A DNA stretch of 64,000 nt, taken from Aquabacter sp. L1I39. GTDB taxonomy: Bacteria > Pseudomonadota > Alphaproteobacteria > Rhizobiales > Xanthobacteraceae. The notes beneath the pieces are model-generated. The model was not told the DNA's origin, ran no database searches, and was given only the letters and a program-made list of their open reading frames with translations. Each line of letters starts with the position of its first letter. The stretch's first letter is position 1. The DNA lies in assembly GCF_017742835.1 (NCBI RefSeq), contig NZ_CP072392.1, forward strand, positions 2,216,385-2,280,384, read 5' to 3'. Made by a program: the position numbers and the translations under genes. Below are positions 46,578-56,237 of this stretch, one piece after another.

Positions 46578-47108
46578 TCAATCGAGACGCTTCAGGCCGC
46601 CAGCATAGCGCTTCCAATTGATCTGGTAATGCATGGCCGTGCGGTGCAGGCGCGCGATCATGTCCTCGTCCAACGTCCGTACCACCCGGGCGGGCGATCC
46701 GACGATGAGCGAATTGTCGGGAAACTCCTTCCCCTCTGTCACCAGCGCGTTCGAGCCCACCAGCGAATTGGCGCCGATCCGGGCGCCGTTCAGCACTGTT
46801 GCGCCCATGCCGATGAGGCTGTTCTCCCCCACCGTGCAACCGTGCAGGATGGCCATGTGCCCGACCGTGACCCCTGCCGAGAGGGTGAGCGGGAAGCCCG
46901 GATCGGTGTGGAGCACGCAGTTTTCCTGGATGTTGGTGCCCTCGCCCACCACGATGGGCTCATTATCGCCCCGCAGCACGCAACCGAACCACACGCTGGC
47001 ATTTTCCTTCAGCACCACCCGGCCGATCACCGTCGCATCCGGCGCAATCCAATAGCGCCCGGAGGCGGGAAGTTCCGGCTTCACGCCATCAAGGGAATAA
47101 AGCGGCAT
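46578..47108 (-). CDS. Gamma carbonic anhydrase family protein
   Basis: 176 residues of left-handed beta-helix hexapeptides (GRVVLKENASVWFGCVLRGDNE key part VWFGCVLRGD; NSLIGMGATVLNGARIG). Zinc-ligand histidines are at 67 (CVLHTD), 84 and 89 (VGHMAILHG). Bacterial YrdA/PaaY-type proteins belong here; PaaY is a thioesterase linked to phenylacetate catabolism in some species, but this gene is far from the paa operon and I keep the general name. Confidence 0.9.
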   Translation of the reverse strand: MPLYSLDGVKPELPASGRYWIAPDATVIGRVVLKENASVWFGCVLRGDNEPIVVGEGTNIQENCVLHTDPGFPLTLSAGVTVGHMAILHGCTVGENSLIGMGATVLNGARIGANSLVGSNALVTEGKEFPDNSLIVGSPARVVRTLDEDMIARLHRTAMHYQINWKRYAGGLKRLD

Positions 47109-47212
47109 GCAAGTCTCCTGACATGGGCGGTCCGCTCCCGTGCTGCGCGGCTCGCACCGGCCTCACTATACCCACCGGCCCGCCTCTTCCAGCCCTTCGA
47201 CCGAAGGACTTT

Positions 47213-47758
<546 letters not shown>

Positions 47759-47842
47759 CGCCGTTCACTCCCATTTCCTCTGGCGAGGGAACGGACCGCC
47801 GCGTTCGCGGTTCCAGCTTCACCACGACCATGGGAGACCAGC

Positions 47843-48262
47843 ATGTCCGTCGCGATGATCCTTCTGCCCCTCTTTGTTCAGGTGGGCCTGACCTTCGCCC
47901 TCCTGTTCGCGCTGGGACCCATGCGCTTTCGCGCCATCCGCGAGGGACAGGTGGGACGGGAGGCCGCTCTGGACGGGGACGCCTTCCCGCCGCGCTGCCG
48001 CCAGTTCGCCAATGCCTTCCGCAACCAGTTCGAGCTGCCGGTCCTGTTCTACGTCCTCACCGCGCTCGCCTTGTTCACCCGCAAGGCGGACATCGTGTTC
48101 GTGGTGCTGGCGTGGGTGTTCGTGGCAAGCCGCATCGTCCATGCCTTCGTGCATGTGACCTCGAACGATGTGCGCCTGCGTTTCCCCGCCTTCCTGGTGG
48201 GGACGGTCGCCCTCCTGATCATGTGGGTGCTCTTTGCCCTCGCCATCCTTTTGAATGTGTGA
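47843..48262 (+). CDS. MAPEG family membrane protein
   Basis: 139 residues, four hydrophobic segments, with the MAPEG core RCRQFANAFRNQFELPVLFYVLTALALFT (key part NAFRNQFELPVLFY) and HAFVHVTSN. The family includes membrane glutathione transferases and leukotriene synthases; the bacterial subgroup is uncharacterised. Confidence 0.87.
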   Translation: MSVAMILLPLFVQVGLTFALLFALGPMRFRAIREGQVGREAALDGDAFPPRCRQFANAFRNQFELPVLFYVLTALALFTRKADIVFVVLAWVFVASRIVHAFVHVTSNDVRLRFPAFLVGTVALLIMWVLFALAILLNV

Positions 48263-48334
48263 GCGGGCGCCGGATTGACAGACGGGCTGCGGCATCGGAG
48301 GAGAGGCATTCGCTTTTCCACTGGATGCTGGACC

Positions 48335-49009
48335 ATGGATGATCCCCGCCGCCATGTGCGCTCCGTCGGCGGCCTCAACGTGCTGTTCGTCATGGCCGCA
48401 ACCGCCGAGTATGGACCGCATCTGAAGGCCCGGATCGATCCGCTCATGACTGGCGTCGGCCCGGTGGAGGCCGCCGCCGCGACCGGCATGACGCTCGCCG
48501 GGCTGCGACACGGCAACGCGCTGCCCGACTTGATCTTCACCCTGGGATCGGCAGGGTCTCGCATTCTCGACCATGCGGGCGTCTATCAGGTGGCCAGCGT
48601 CTCCTATCGGGATATGGACGCCTCCGCGCTCGGCTTCGAGCGCGGGCTGACCCCATTTGCAGACCACCCCGTCGTCATCCCCGTTCCGCACCAGTTCGAG
48701 GGCGTGCCGGCGGCCTCCCTCTCCACCGGGGGCGCCATCATTTCGGGCGCGGCCTATGATGCCATCGCCGCCGACATGGTGGACATGGAGACCTTCGCCG
48801 TCCTGCGCGCCGCCCATCGCTTCCGTGTGCCGGTCATCGGCCTGCGCGGCATCAGCGATGGAAAGTCGGAGCTGACGCGCTACGAGGACTGGACCGAGTA
48901 CCTGCATATCATCGACGAGCGCCTCGCCGCGGCGCTCGATCTGTTCGAGAGCGAGGTGACCGCGGGGCGGTTCAGCCTCCTCGCCCCCGCTGCCGGAGAG
49001 ACCCCTTGA
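48335..49009 (+). CDS. 5'-methylthioadenosine/S-adenosylhomocysteine nucleosidase-like protein
   Basis: 224 residues of the PNP/MTAN family: FVMAATAEYGPHL (proton-shuttle Glu), TGVGPVEAA, DLIFTLGSAGS, VDMETFAVLRAAH and GLRGISDGKSELT with the catalytic Asp. It would recycle MTA, SAH or 5'-deoxyadenosine. Its stop overlaps the next gene's TTG start (TTGA), coupling it to an RNA methyltransferase that produces SAH, a sensible pairing. Confidence 0.88.
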   Translation: MDDPRRHVRSVGGLNVLFVMAATAEYGPHLKARIDPLMTGVGPVEAAAATGMTLAGLRHGNALPDLIFTLGSAGSRILDHAGVYQVASVSYRDMDASALGFERGLTPFADHPVVIPVPHQFEGVPAASLSTGGAIISGAAYDAIAADMVDMETFAVLRAAHRFRVPVIGLRGISDGKSELTRYEDWTEYLHIIDERLAAALDLFESEVTAGRFSLLAPAAGETP

Positions 49010-50307
49010 CCCCTTCCGCCCGCCTGTCGGCCGCCATGGAAATCCTGGCCGACCTCGCCGCGCGCCGCCGCCCCGCCATTGACTGCCTGAAGGACTGGGG
49101 CGTCGCTCATCGCTTCGCCGGCTCCGGTGACCGCGCGGCCATTGGCGGGATTGTGTTCGATACCCTGCGCCGTCGCGCCTCGGCGGCCCACGTGATGGGC
49201 TCTGACGTGCCCCGCGCCCTGGTGCTCGGCATGCTCGCCGTGATGCGCGGCCTCGACCTCGCCGCCATCGCGCAGCTCTGCGACGGCGGCCGCTTTGCCC
49301 CTGCCCCGCTGTCCGACGACGAGCGCGCGCGCCTCTCCGCCCCCTCATTGGACGGCGCCGCCCCCTGGGTGCAGGGCGACTATCCTCAATGGCTGGACCC
49401 GCAACTTGCCTCCATGTTCGGAGAAGCCCGCATCGCGGAAGGCCGGGCGCTCGCCGCCCGCGCCCCGCTGGACCTGCGGGTCAACACCTTGCGCGCCCGC
49501 CCCGACGAGGTGCTGGAGGCGCTCGCCCACCTCAACCCCGTGGGCACCGAATGGTCGCCGCTCGGCCTGCGCATCGCCCTCGACGCGGAAGGCAAGACGC
49601 CACCCGTCACCTCCGAACCCATCTTCCTCAAAGGTGGCCTAGAGGTGCAGGACGAGGGCTCGCAGATCGCCGCCATCCTTGCCGCGCCCGTGCCCGGCTC
49701 GCAGGTGCTGGACCTGTGCGCGGGGGCCGGCGGCAAGACGCTGGAGCTGGCCGCCCTCATGGACAATAAGGGCCAGATCTACGCTCATGATTCCGACGTG
49801 CGCCGCCTGAAGCCCATGCATGAGCGCCTGGAGCGCGCCGGCGTGCGCAACGTGCAAGTGCGCGCGCCGCGCGGTCCCGCCGACGTGCTCGCCGACCTCG
49901 CCGGCAAGATGGACCTGGTGCTGGTGGACGCCCCCTGCACGGGCACCGGAACCTGGCGCCGCAATCCCGATGCCAAGTGGCGGGTGCGCCCCGGCGCCCT
50001 GGACGAGCGGGTCCGCGACCAAGCCAGCATCCTCGCGAGCGCCGCCCGCTATGTGCGGCCGGGCGGGCGCCTCGCTTACGTCACCTGCTCGGTGCTGGAC
50101 GACGAGAATGGTGCCCAAATCCGCCGCTTCCTGGATCAGCAGCCAGACTTTGCCGTCGTGCCCGCGGTCGAGACCGTGTTGGCGCTCGGCCAGCAGGGGC
50201 TGGCGCTCCGCGATGCCGCCCTTGCCTCTCCCGAAGGCCTCCTGATGACGCCCCGCCGCACCCGCACCGACGGCTTCTTCGTCAGCATCCTGCGCCGCGC
50301 CGCCTGA
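49006..50307 (+). CDS. RsmB/NOP family RNA (cytosine-C5) methyltransferase
   Basis: 433-residue SAM-dependent methyltransferase. Motif [21 protein letters not shown] has Cys311 and motif [14 protein letters not shown] has Cys361, the two catalytic cysteines of m5C enzymes; SAM loop [17 protein letters not shown]. The N-terminal ~140 residues replace the NusB-like domain. TTG at 49006 is preferred because it overlaps the upstream stop and family members start with [12 protein letters not shown] sequence; ATG 49036 is the alternative. Target site (16S or other) unknown. Confidence 0.9.
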   Translation: MTPSARLSAAMEILADLAARRRPAIDCLKDWGVAHRFAGSGDRAAIGGIVFDTLRRRASAAHVMGSDVPRALVLGMLAVMRGLDLAAIAQLCDGGRFAPAPLSDDERARLSAPSLDGAAPWVQGDYPQWLDPQLASMFGEARIAEGRALAARAPLDLRVNTLRARPDEVLEALAHLNPVGTEWSPLGLRIALDAEGKTPPVTSEPIFLKGGLEVQDEGSQIAAILAAPVPGSQVLDLCAGAGGKTLELAALMDNKGQIYAHDSDVRRLKPMHERLERAGVRNVQVRAPRGPADVLADLAGKMDLVLVDAPCTGTGTWRRNPDAKWRVRPGALDERVRDQASILASAARYVRPGGRLAYVTCSVLDDENGAQIRRFLDQQPDFAVVPAVETVLALGQQGLALRDAALASPEGLLMTPRRTRTDGFFVSILRRAA

Positions 50308-50429
50308 TCTCCTGGGACGGGGGCCGCAAGGCCTCCCTTCGCCGCGCGGGAGCCATGCGGGCGACGGCTTCCGGTTTCAGCGCTTTGCGACTAAAGAGAC
50401 GGCACCTTCGCCTCTTGGAAAGCCGCGCC

Positions 50430-51977
50430 ATGCAAGACACCGTCCTCATCATCGACTTCGGCAGCCAGGTCACCCAGCTGATTGCCCGGCGCGTGCGCGA
50501 GGAAGGCGTCTATTCCGAGGTGGTGCCGTTCCAGAAGTCCTCCGAGGCGTTCGCGCGCCTCAAGCCCAAGGCGGTCATCCTGTCCGGCGGCCCGGCCTCC
50601 GTCATCGAGGGCGAGAGCCCGCGCGCCCCGCAGGAGGTTTTCGAAGCCGGCATTCCCGTGCTGGGCATCTGCTATGGCGAGCAGACCATGGCGGACCAGC
50701 TGGGCGGCAAGGTCGAAGGCGGCCACCACCGGGAGTTCGGCCGCGCCGAGGTGGAGGTCAAGAAGGCCAGCCGCCTGTTCGAGGGCGTGTGGCAGCCCGG
50801 CCAACGCTATCTGGTGTGGATGAGCCATGGCGATCGCGTCACCGCCCTGCCCCAGGGCTTCGAGGCCATCGCCACCTCCGAGAACGCGCCCTTCGCCGCC
50901 ATCGCCGATGAGAGTCGCAGCTATTATGCGGTGCAGTTCCACCCCGAGGTGGTGCACACCCCCGACGGCGCCAAGCTGTTGCGCAATTTCGTCCGTCGCA
51001 TTGCCGGCCTCGAGGGCACCTGGACCATGGGCGCCTTCAAGCAGGAGGCCATGGCGCGCATCCGCGCCCAGGTTGGGTCCGGCCGGGTGATTTGCGGCCT
51101 TTCCGGCGGCGTGGATTCCGCCGTGGCCGCCGTGCTGATCCACGAGGCCATTGGCGACCAGCTCACCTGCGTGTTCGTGGACCACGGCCTGATGCGCCTT
51201 GGCGAGGCCGAGCAGGTGGTCTCCCTGTTCCGCAACACCTACAATATCCCGCTGGTGCACGCGGACGCCTCCGAGCTGTTCCTGCGGGAGCTGTCCGGCG
51301 TCACCGACCCGGAAGTCAAGCGCAAGACCATCGGCCGGCTCTTCATCGACGTATTCGAGGCCGAGGCCAAGAAGGTGGGCGGCGCCGATTTCCTGGCCCA
51401 AGGCACGCTCTATCCGGACGTGATCGAGAGCGTCTCCTTCACCGGCGGCCCCTCGGTGACCATCAAGAGCCACCACAATGTGGGCGGCCTGCCCGCGCGC
51501 ATGAACATGAAGCTGGTGGAGCCCCTGCGCGACCTCTTCAAGGACGAGGTCCGCGCGCTGGGCCGCGAGCTCGGCCTGCCGGAGAGCTTCGTCGGCCGCC
51601 ACCCCTTCCCCGGCCCGGGCCTTGCCATCCGCTGCCCCGGCGAGATCACCCCCGAGAAGCTGGACATCCTGCGCCAGGCGGACGCCATCTATCTCGAAGA
51701 GATCCGCGCCGCCGGCCTCTATGACGTGATCTGGCAAGCCTTCGCCGTGCTGCTGCCGGTGCGCAGCGTTGGCGTCATGGGCGACGGGCGCACCTATGAC
51801 CACGTCCTCGCTTTGCGCGCCGTGACCTCCGTCGACGGCATGACCGCCGACTTCTACCCCTTCGACATGAACTTCCTCGGCCGCACCGCCACCCGCATCA
51901 TCAACGAAGTGCGCGGCATCAATCGCGTGGTCTACGACGTGACGAGCAAGCCCCCGGGGACCATCGAGTGGGAGTGA
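50430..51977 (+). CDS. guaA: GMP synthase, glutamine-hydrolysing
   Basis: Converts XMP to GMP. The 515-residue enzyme has the class I amidotransferase domain (Cys81 in GICYGEQ, HPE in [10 protein letters not shown]), ATP-pyrophosphatase P-loop [14 protein letters not shown] and the C-terminal dimerisation domain ending [12 protein letters not shown]. The frame is open upstream into the previous gene, but ATG 50430 starts the family sequence. The intact 3' end borders a tyrosine integrase; guaA 3' ends are a known integration site for genomic islands. Confidence 0.97.
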   Translation: MQDTVLIIDFGSQVTQLIARRVREEGVYSEVVPFQKSSEAFARLKPKAVILSGGPASVIEGESPRAPQEVFEAGIPVLGICYGEQTMADQLGGKVEGGHHREFGRAEVEVKKASRLFEGVWQPGQRYLVWMSHGDRVTALPQGFEAIATSENAPFAAIADESRSYYAVQFHPEVVHTPDGAKLLRNFVRRIAGLEGTWTMGAFKQEAMARIRAQVGSGRVICGLSGGVDSAVAAVLIHEAIGDQLTCVFVDHGLMRLGEAEQVVSLFRNTYNIPLVHADASELFLRELSGVTDPEVKRKTIGRLFIDVFEAEAKKVGGADFLAQGTLYPDVIESVSFTGGPSVTIKSHHNVGGLPARMNMKLVEPLRDLFKDEVRALGRELGLPESFVGRHPFPGPGLAIRCPGEITPEKLDILRQADAIYLEEIRAAGLYDVIWQAFAVLLPVRSVGVMGDGRTYDHVLALRAVTSVDGMTADFYPFDMNFLGRTATRIINEVRGINRVVYDVTSKPPGTIEWE

Positions 51978-52198
51978 ACTAGGGTGGTTTCAGACCATCC
52001 CACGCCGTGCCGGAAATCGCACCAACCCTCTGGCTAAAAAGAGTTTTCTTCCTACCCCGTATCACTGCGTTTCACCCCAGCCGGACCACTTTGTTGGTAC
52101 CGATGTTGGTATAGCGCAGGATGGTCGAGAAACGGGCTTCCGGTACCAACAGCGCCTGTTGATGGTATCCGTTCGCCCCCCCGACCGGATGCGGATCT
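51978..52198. other. Presumed left attachment region of mobile element at guaA
   Basis: 221 bases between the guaA stop and the integrase start. The integrase orientation and adjacency, and guaA being a known island target, suggest that the crossover core is in the last bases of guaA. I could not find a second copy of that end within the window, so the right junction is probably outside it. GGTACCGATGTTGGTA and GGTACCAACAG near 52097-52165 form GGTACC-centred repeats that may be arm-type integrase sites. Confidence 0.5.
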
Positions 52199-53548
52199 AT
52201 GAGCGAACTCACTGATAAAGAACTGAAAAATCTCAAGCCGAGGGCCAAGCTCTATAAGGTGACGGACCGCGACGGGATGTATGCGGCCGTCACCCCGACC
52301 GGGGTCGTCTCGTTCCGCTATCAGTACCGGGTGAACGGGCGGCAGGAGGTCTTGACCATCGGCCGATATAGCGTCGAGGCGGCGCGTAAGCTGACACGGG
52401 CGCCCGACGCGCTGGAATACGGCATGGAGGTGTCGCTTGCGGAGGCAAGATCCCTGCTGGCGCGCGCTCGGCGTCAGGTCGAACGGGGCGAGTCGCCGTC
52501 GAAAGCCAAGGTAGAGAAGCGCACCGCGTCAGCCGAGGCTTTGACGTTCGGCGGGTGGGCGGAGGCCTATTTCAAGCACAAGGCCGATCCCAAGTCGGGA
52601 GCTGAGAGACTGGCCGACAGCACTCTGGCCATGCGCCGGTCCGTCTATGATCGCGCCATTGCGGGAGAGTTGTCGAAGCTCAAGCTCGGGGAAGTGACGC
52701 CGCAACGCCTCAAACATCTGTGCGATGAGGTCAAGGAGAAGCGCGGGCCGGCCGTCGCCGTGCATGTCCGCGAGGTCGTGTTGCTGGTGTTCCGCCATGC
52801 TCAGGGAAGCGGGCTGGACGTGAGCAATCCGGCAGAGTCGATCCGCACCAGCGCCATCGCCACCTTTGAGCCGCGCGAGCGCGCCCTTTCGCCCTCCGAG
52901 GTCCGCGCGGTCCTGGCGTCCTTGGATCATGTGTCGGCCGCGCCCACGCTACGCTTGGCGGTGAAGTTTGTCCTGCTGACCGGCGTCCGGAAGTCCGAGT
53001 TCATCGACGCCACCTGGAAGGAAATCGACTTCGCCGCCGCCCGCTGGACGATCCCGGCCGAGCGCATGAAGGCCGGCAAGGCGCATGTGGTCCCACTGAG
53101 CGATCAGGCTCTCGACATTCTCACGGTGTTCCGCACCATGTTCGGCACCAGCCGATATCTGCACCCCGGCCGATACGACAGCGATACGCCGATCAGCAAT
53201 GCCACCCTCAACCGCGTGATCGACACGGTGGTGGAGCGCATTCGCGAGACTGACCCTGATTTTCAGAGCTTCGGGGTTCACGATCTCCGTCGCACATTCT
53301 CGACCGGCCTGAACCGCGCCAAGTTCGATGATCGCTGGATCGAGATGAGCTTGGCCCACGCGCCCCGGAACCGGATCGCCGCCGTCTACAACGTGAACCG
53401 CTATCTCGCCGAGCGGAGGATCATGCTCCAGTGCTGGGCTGACATGCTCGACGCCTGGATGCGAGGTGAATCCGCTAAAGATTTGATCACCCAAGCAAAA
53501 CAGCGCGCCGCCGAGGTCCATGACGACGCATTAGATGATGATCTCTGA
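52199..53548 (+). CDS. Tyrosine recombinase, P4-type integrase
   Basis: 449 residues: N-terminal DUF4102-like DNA-binding part (ELTDKELKNLKPRAKLYKVTDRDGMY key part YKVTDRDGMYAAV), SAM-like core-binding domain and catalytic domain with Arg264 (TGVRKSE), His361/Arg364 (VHDLRRTFSTG) and the nucleophile Tyr397 (AAVYNVNRYL). It probably drives integration at guaA. The final ~350 bases are repeated, broken, at 56238-56588. It looks intact. Confidence 0.95.
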   Translation: MSELTDKELKNLKPRAKLYKVTDRDGMYAAVTPTGVVSFRYQYRVNGRQEVLTIGRYSVEAARKLTRAPDALEYGMEVSLAEARSLLARARRQVERGESPSKAKVEKRTASAEALTFGGWAEAYFKHKADPKSGAERLADSTLAMRRSVYDRAIAGELSKLKLGEVTPQRLKHLCDEVKEKRGPAVAVHVREVVLLVFRHAQGSGLDVSNPAESIRTSAIATFEPRERALSPSEVRAVLASLDHVSAAPTLRLAVKFVLLTGVRKSEFIDATWKEIDFAAARWTIPAERMKAGKAHVVPLSDQALDILTVFRTMFGTSRYLHPGRYDSDTPISNATLNRVIDTVVERIRETDPDFQSFGVHDLRRTFSTGLNRAKFDDRWIEMSLAHAPRNRIAAVYNVNRYLAERRIMLQCWADMLDAWMRGESAKDLITQAKQRAAEVHDDALDDDL

Positions 53549-53696
53549 AAGAGATCCGGTCCCGTCCAAGGTCATGTACTGGGCGAACGCGCACCCGGAA
53601 TGGCCGGAGACGCTAAAAGGGGCTGTGGCCCCACCGGCGATGTTCGTGATGGCGGTCGACGCGATGGCTTCGGGTATCGCCGAGCACGGAGCCTGA
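53538..53696 (+). CDS. Small hypothetical protein overlapping the integrase end
   Basis: A 52-residue frame (MISERDPVPSKVMYWANAHP, then EWPETLKGAVAPPAMFVMAV, then DAMASGIAEHGA) starts inside the integrase stop region with an 11-base overlap. It has sensible amino-acid composition and an amphipathic C-terminal helix, but no clear ribosome site. In the second integrase copy the equivalent frame is stopped after five codons. It could be a real coupled gene or chance. Confidence 0.35.
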   Translation: MISERDPVPSKVMYWANAHPEWPETLKGAVAPPAMFVMAVDAMASGIAEHGA

Positions 53697-53725
53697 CGCG
53701 GAGCGCCGCGGTCGGCAGCGGCACA

Positions 53726-54799
53726 CTAGGGGCCCTGCGGCGGTTCGGCCGCCGCGGGCTTGTGGCGTTCATTGCCGACCTCGACCAGCCGGGCCAGCGC
53801 GCGTTGCAACGTGACAAGCTGCTTGGCCTGGAAGGCGGCGACGAGATTGGGGAGCCGCAGATTGATCTTGTCCTCGCGGCTGTAGAACAGCGTGCGGTTC
53901 TTGTACCGATCGAGCCGCCCGCCGGTTCGGTCGGGCATGAGCACGAACTTCTCGAGCGCTTGCCCGTGTTGGACGACCTTGTAGGCCTTCGGCATGTCGT
54001 CGAGCAGTCCGTCGTGGATCACGAGATTCCTAACGAGTTCGATCTCGGTGATCGGCTCGCCCGGCTCGAACAAGGTCCCGGAAGCTTCGCCCCAGCCGGT
54101 CCGACGGCGGTCACCGAACTGAATGCTCGACGACGAGAGCTTCGGATAGGACGTGAAGTCCGCGCGCAGGTGCTCGATCTCGTGGACAAGCTTTGTCGTG
54201 TAGTCGAGCAGGCTGTGCAGGCGGATGTAGATGACGTTGAGGGTGGCGGTGAGGCTCGTCACGACCGGGGACGTCATCCAGCGCACGCCATCTGGCTCTT
54301 GGACCGACGGAAGGAAGAGGTCGTCGAGGTTCAGCGTCCTGTAGAACTCGCCGACCAGGAACGTGACCTCCTTGGTGCATTCCTGGATGCCGGAAACCAG
54401 CTTGCGGCAGTCGTAGAGATAGAGGAGCTCGTTGAGGAACGGCATGTCCCGCAGGGCGCCGACGAACTTCTCGAAACTCTCACGCGACAGAGAGGACTCG
54501 GAGTTGAGGCCGGCTTCCGGAATGAATTGCGGGATCGCGGGCAGGAGCTCGTGATAGCGCCGGATGTCTCCGAACAGTGCCGAAGCGAACGCGTCGTGCA
54601 AACGGACGCATTCGTCCTCGATCTCATAGAGCAGATCGCCGTGCCAGGGCCGCCACGCGCCTTGGGGATCTCGCACATAGGCAACCTCGCCGGTTGCGGG
54701 CCGATCCTGTCGTGGAACGCCGTGCGGTGTGAGGAAGAGCAAGGCTGGCGGCGCTGATCCAGTCGAGGGAGCCGATCGAGGGGCCGGCGTATTGGTCAT
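53726..54799 (-). CDS. Hypothetical protein with HEPN-like R-x4-H motif
   Basis: 357 residues, not a family I can name. From residue ~105 it is mainly helical. At 257-262 it reads VRNLVIHDG: Arg-Asn-x3-His, the polar-residue-after-Arg form of the R-x4-6-H active site of HEPN ribonucleases, after a helix-rich region (ATLNVIYIRLHSLLDYTTKLVHEIEHL, key part HSLLDYTTKLVHEIEHL). The N-terminal 30 residues are Pro/Ala-rich. It is divergent from the Mrr-type nuclease gene with 98 bases between. A role as an RNase effector in defence is inferred. Confidence 0.7.
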   Translation of the reverse strand: MTNTPAPRSAPSTGSAPPALLFLTPHGVPRQDRPATGEVAYVRDPQGAWRPWHGDLLYEIEDECVRLHDAFASALFGDIRRYHELLPAIPQFIPEAGLNSESSLSRESFEKFVGALRDMPFLNELLYLYDCRKLVSGIQECTKEVTFLVGEFYRTLNLDDLFLPSVQEPDGVRWMTSPVVTSLTATLNVIYIRLHSLLDYTTKLVHEIEHLRADFTSYPKLSSSSIQFGDRRRTGWGEASGTLFEPGEPITEIELVRNLVIHDGLLDDMPKAYKVVQHGQALEKFVLMPDRTGGRLDRYKNRTLFYSREDKINLRLPNLVAAFQAKQLVTLQRALARLVEVGNERHKPAAAEPPQGP

Positions 54800-54897
54800 G
54801 GTCGTTCCGTTCTTCGCCTGCGCTCCGCCAGGACAGCCAGAGCTTGCGTGTCCCGGGGCGGGCCGTAGAGTAGCCTTTTCCCTTATCGTAGAGCCGC
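54800..54897. promoter_or_regulatory. Divergent promoter gap of the HEPN/Mrr pair
   Basis: 98 bases between the two divergent starts, the only room for both promoters, so shared regulation is likely. No clear -10/-35 pair or palindrome was found by eye. Confidence 0.35.
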
Positions 54898-56115
54898 ATG
54901 CCCGATCCCGCGAATCCTCAAAGTCCGCTCATGGCCGCGCTCGAACAATTCGAGGCGGCAGAGGGGAACCTGGTCAAGCTCGAGCGGCTCTGGGAAGAAC
55001 TGTCGACCCTCATGCCGGGCGGCGTGGCGTTCGGGAGCGACCCCGAATATGAGGATCGCTCCCGTGCCTACGGCCAGTTGCTCGGCGCACTGCCTGCGAT
55101 CCACGGGTGGAGGCCGACGAGCCAGCCGCCTGACCTGGATGACATCGCCCAGAATCGCTTCGACGCCATGGAGGTGGCGGAGCCCGGCGCGCATGTCGCA
55201 GTGGAGCGGTGGGTCGAGGAACCGGGTCGAGAGCTGCGTGAATATCGATTCCGGCTCAACAATACCCGACGCGCCCTGATCCGCGACACGCTGGTTGGTC
55301 TGATCGATCAGATCGACGCTGATCTCCGTCAGATTCGCGCCGCGGTCGGTGAGGATGGAGACGCGGCGAACCGCAAGCTCGATTCCGAACTGTGGTCGCC
55401 GCTACGCGAGCACATCAAGCAGATCGAGGTGTTGCTCGGATCGAGCGTGAAGAAGCCAGATCGCTGGTCCGACATGATGCGGCACATGCGGTTCGGCGAA
55501 ACCGGCGATCTGCATGACATCGAGGAGTTCGACTGGCCGACCGTCAAGGACGGGCTGCGCAAGGGACTCTATGGCATCAACGATCCGCTGCCGGTAGCCG
55601 TCGCCGATCTCGGGAGCTTGGTGGCCGCACGTCCGTCGGGCCCGGTGACGACCGCTCTCGCCTGGTCGGCTCTCGACGATGAGGCGTTCGAGCGCCTGAT
55701 CTTCAGTCTCATTAGCGACGCGCCGGGTTACGAGAATCCGGAGTGGTTGATGAAGACGCGTGCGCCCGATCGCGGGCGCGACTTATCGGTGACCCGGGTT
55801 TCGCAGGACGAGCTGTCCGGCACCTTCCGGTCGCGGGTGGTGATCCAGTGCAAGCATTGGCTGTCGCGCAGCGTGAACTTCCCCGAGGTCGCCGCTGCCA
55901 AGGATCAGATGGCGCTCTGGAACGCCCCGCGCATTGACGTCCTCGTCGTGGCGACGAGCGGTCGGTTCACCGCAGACGCGGTCGGATGGATCGAGAACTT
56001 CAACGCGGCGGGAGCACCACCCCGGATCGAGATGTGGCCGGAGAGCCACCTCGAACGGCTGCTGTCGAGCCGACCGGCGTTGATCGCGGAATTCGGGCTG
56101 CGCCGGGGCGCCTAG
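54898..56115 (+). CDS. Protein with C-terminal Mrr-type restriction endonuclease domain
   Basis: 405 residues. The C-terminal ~150 are a PD-(D/E)xK nuclease of Mrr type: DDEAFERLIFSLISD (Glu265), PDRGRDLSV (Asp295) and VVIQCKHW (Gln317-Lys319), then DVLVVATSGRFTADAVGWIE. Residues 1-245 are a helical N-terminal domain I do not recognise, perhaps target recognition or regulation. No methyltransferase lies beside it, so if it restricts DNA it would be type IV-like (modified DNA) or conditionally active. Genomic setting: between integrase copies in a mobile island. Confidence 0.78.
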   Translation: MPDPANPQSPLMAALEQFEAAEGNLVKLERLWEELSTLMPGGVAFGSDPEYEDRSRAYGQLLGALPAIHGWRPTSQPPDLDDIAQNRFDAMEVAEPGAHVAVERWVEEPGRELREYRFRLNNTRRALIRDTLVGLIDQIDADLRQIRAAVGEDGDAANRKLDSELWSPLREHIKQIEVLLGSSVKKPDRWSDMMRHMRFGETGDLHDIEEFDWPTVKDGLRKGLYGINDPLPVAVADLGSLVAARPSGPVTTALAWSALDDEAFERLIFSLISDAPGYENPEWLMKTRAPDRGRDLSVTRVSQDELSGTFRSRVVIQCKHWLSRSVNFPEVAAAKDQMALWNAPRIDVLVVATSGRFTADAVGWIENFNAAGAPPRIEMWPESHLERLLSSRPALIAEFGLRRGA

Positions 56116-56237
56116 TTGGTCGGCGTGGGGCTGCTGACCCGGCGACAGCGCTGGCTCGTCGGCCGGACGTATGGCCCTCAGCAGGGCAGCCTCGACGGCT
56201 TTTGGGGATCGAGGAAGGCCTTACGGCGCGCGAGTGC

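Noticed and set aside
46578..47108. Calling the gamma carbonic anhydrase gene paaY
   Set aside because: The fold fits, but it is over 40 kb from the paa operon and no PaaY-specific residue could be confirmed by eye.
53600..54757. 385-codon plus-strand frame opposite the HEPN-like gene
   Set aside because: The minus-strand frame has normal protein composition, an Arg-Asn-x3-His motif and a start at the divergent gap; the plus frame looks like a shadow.
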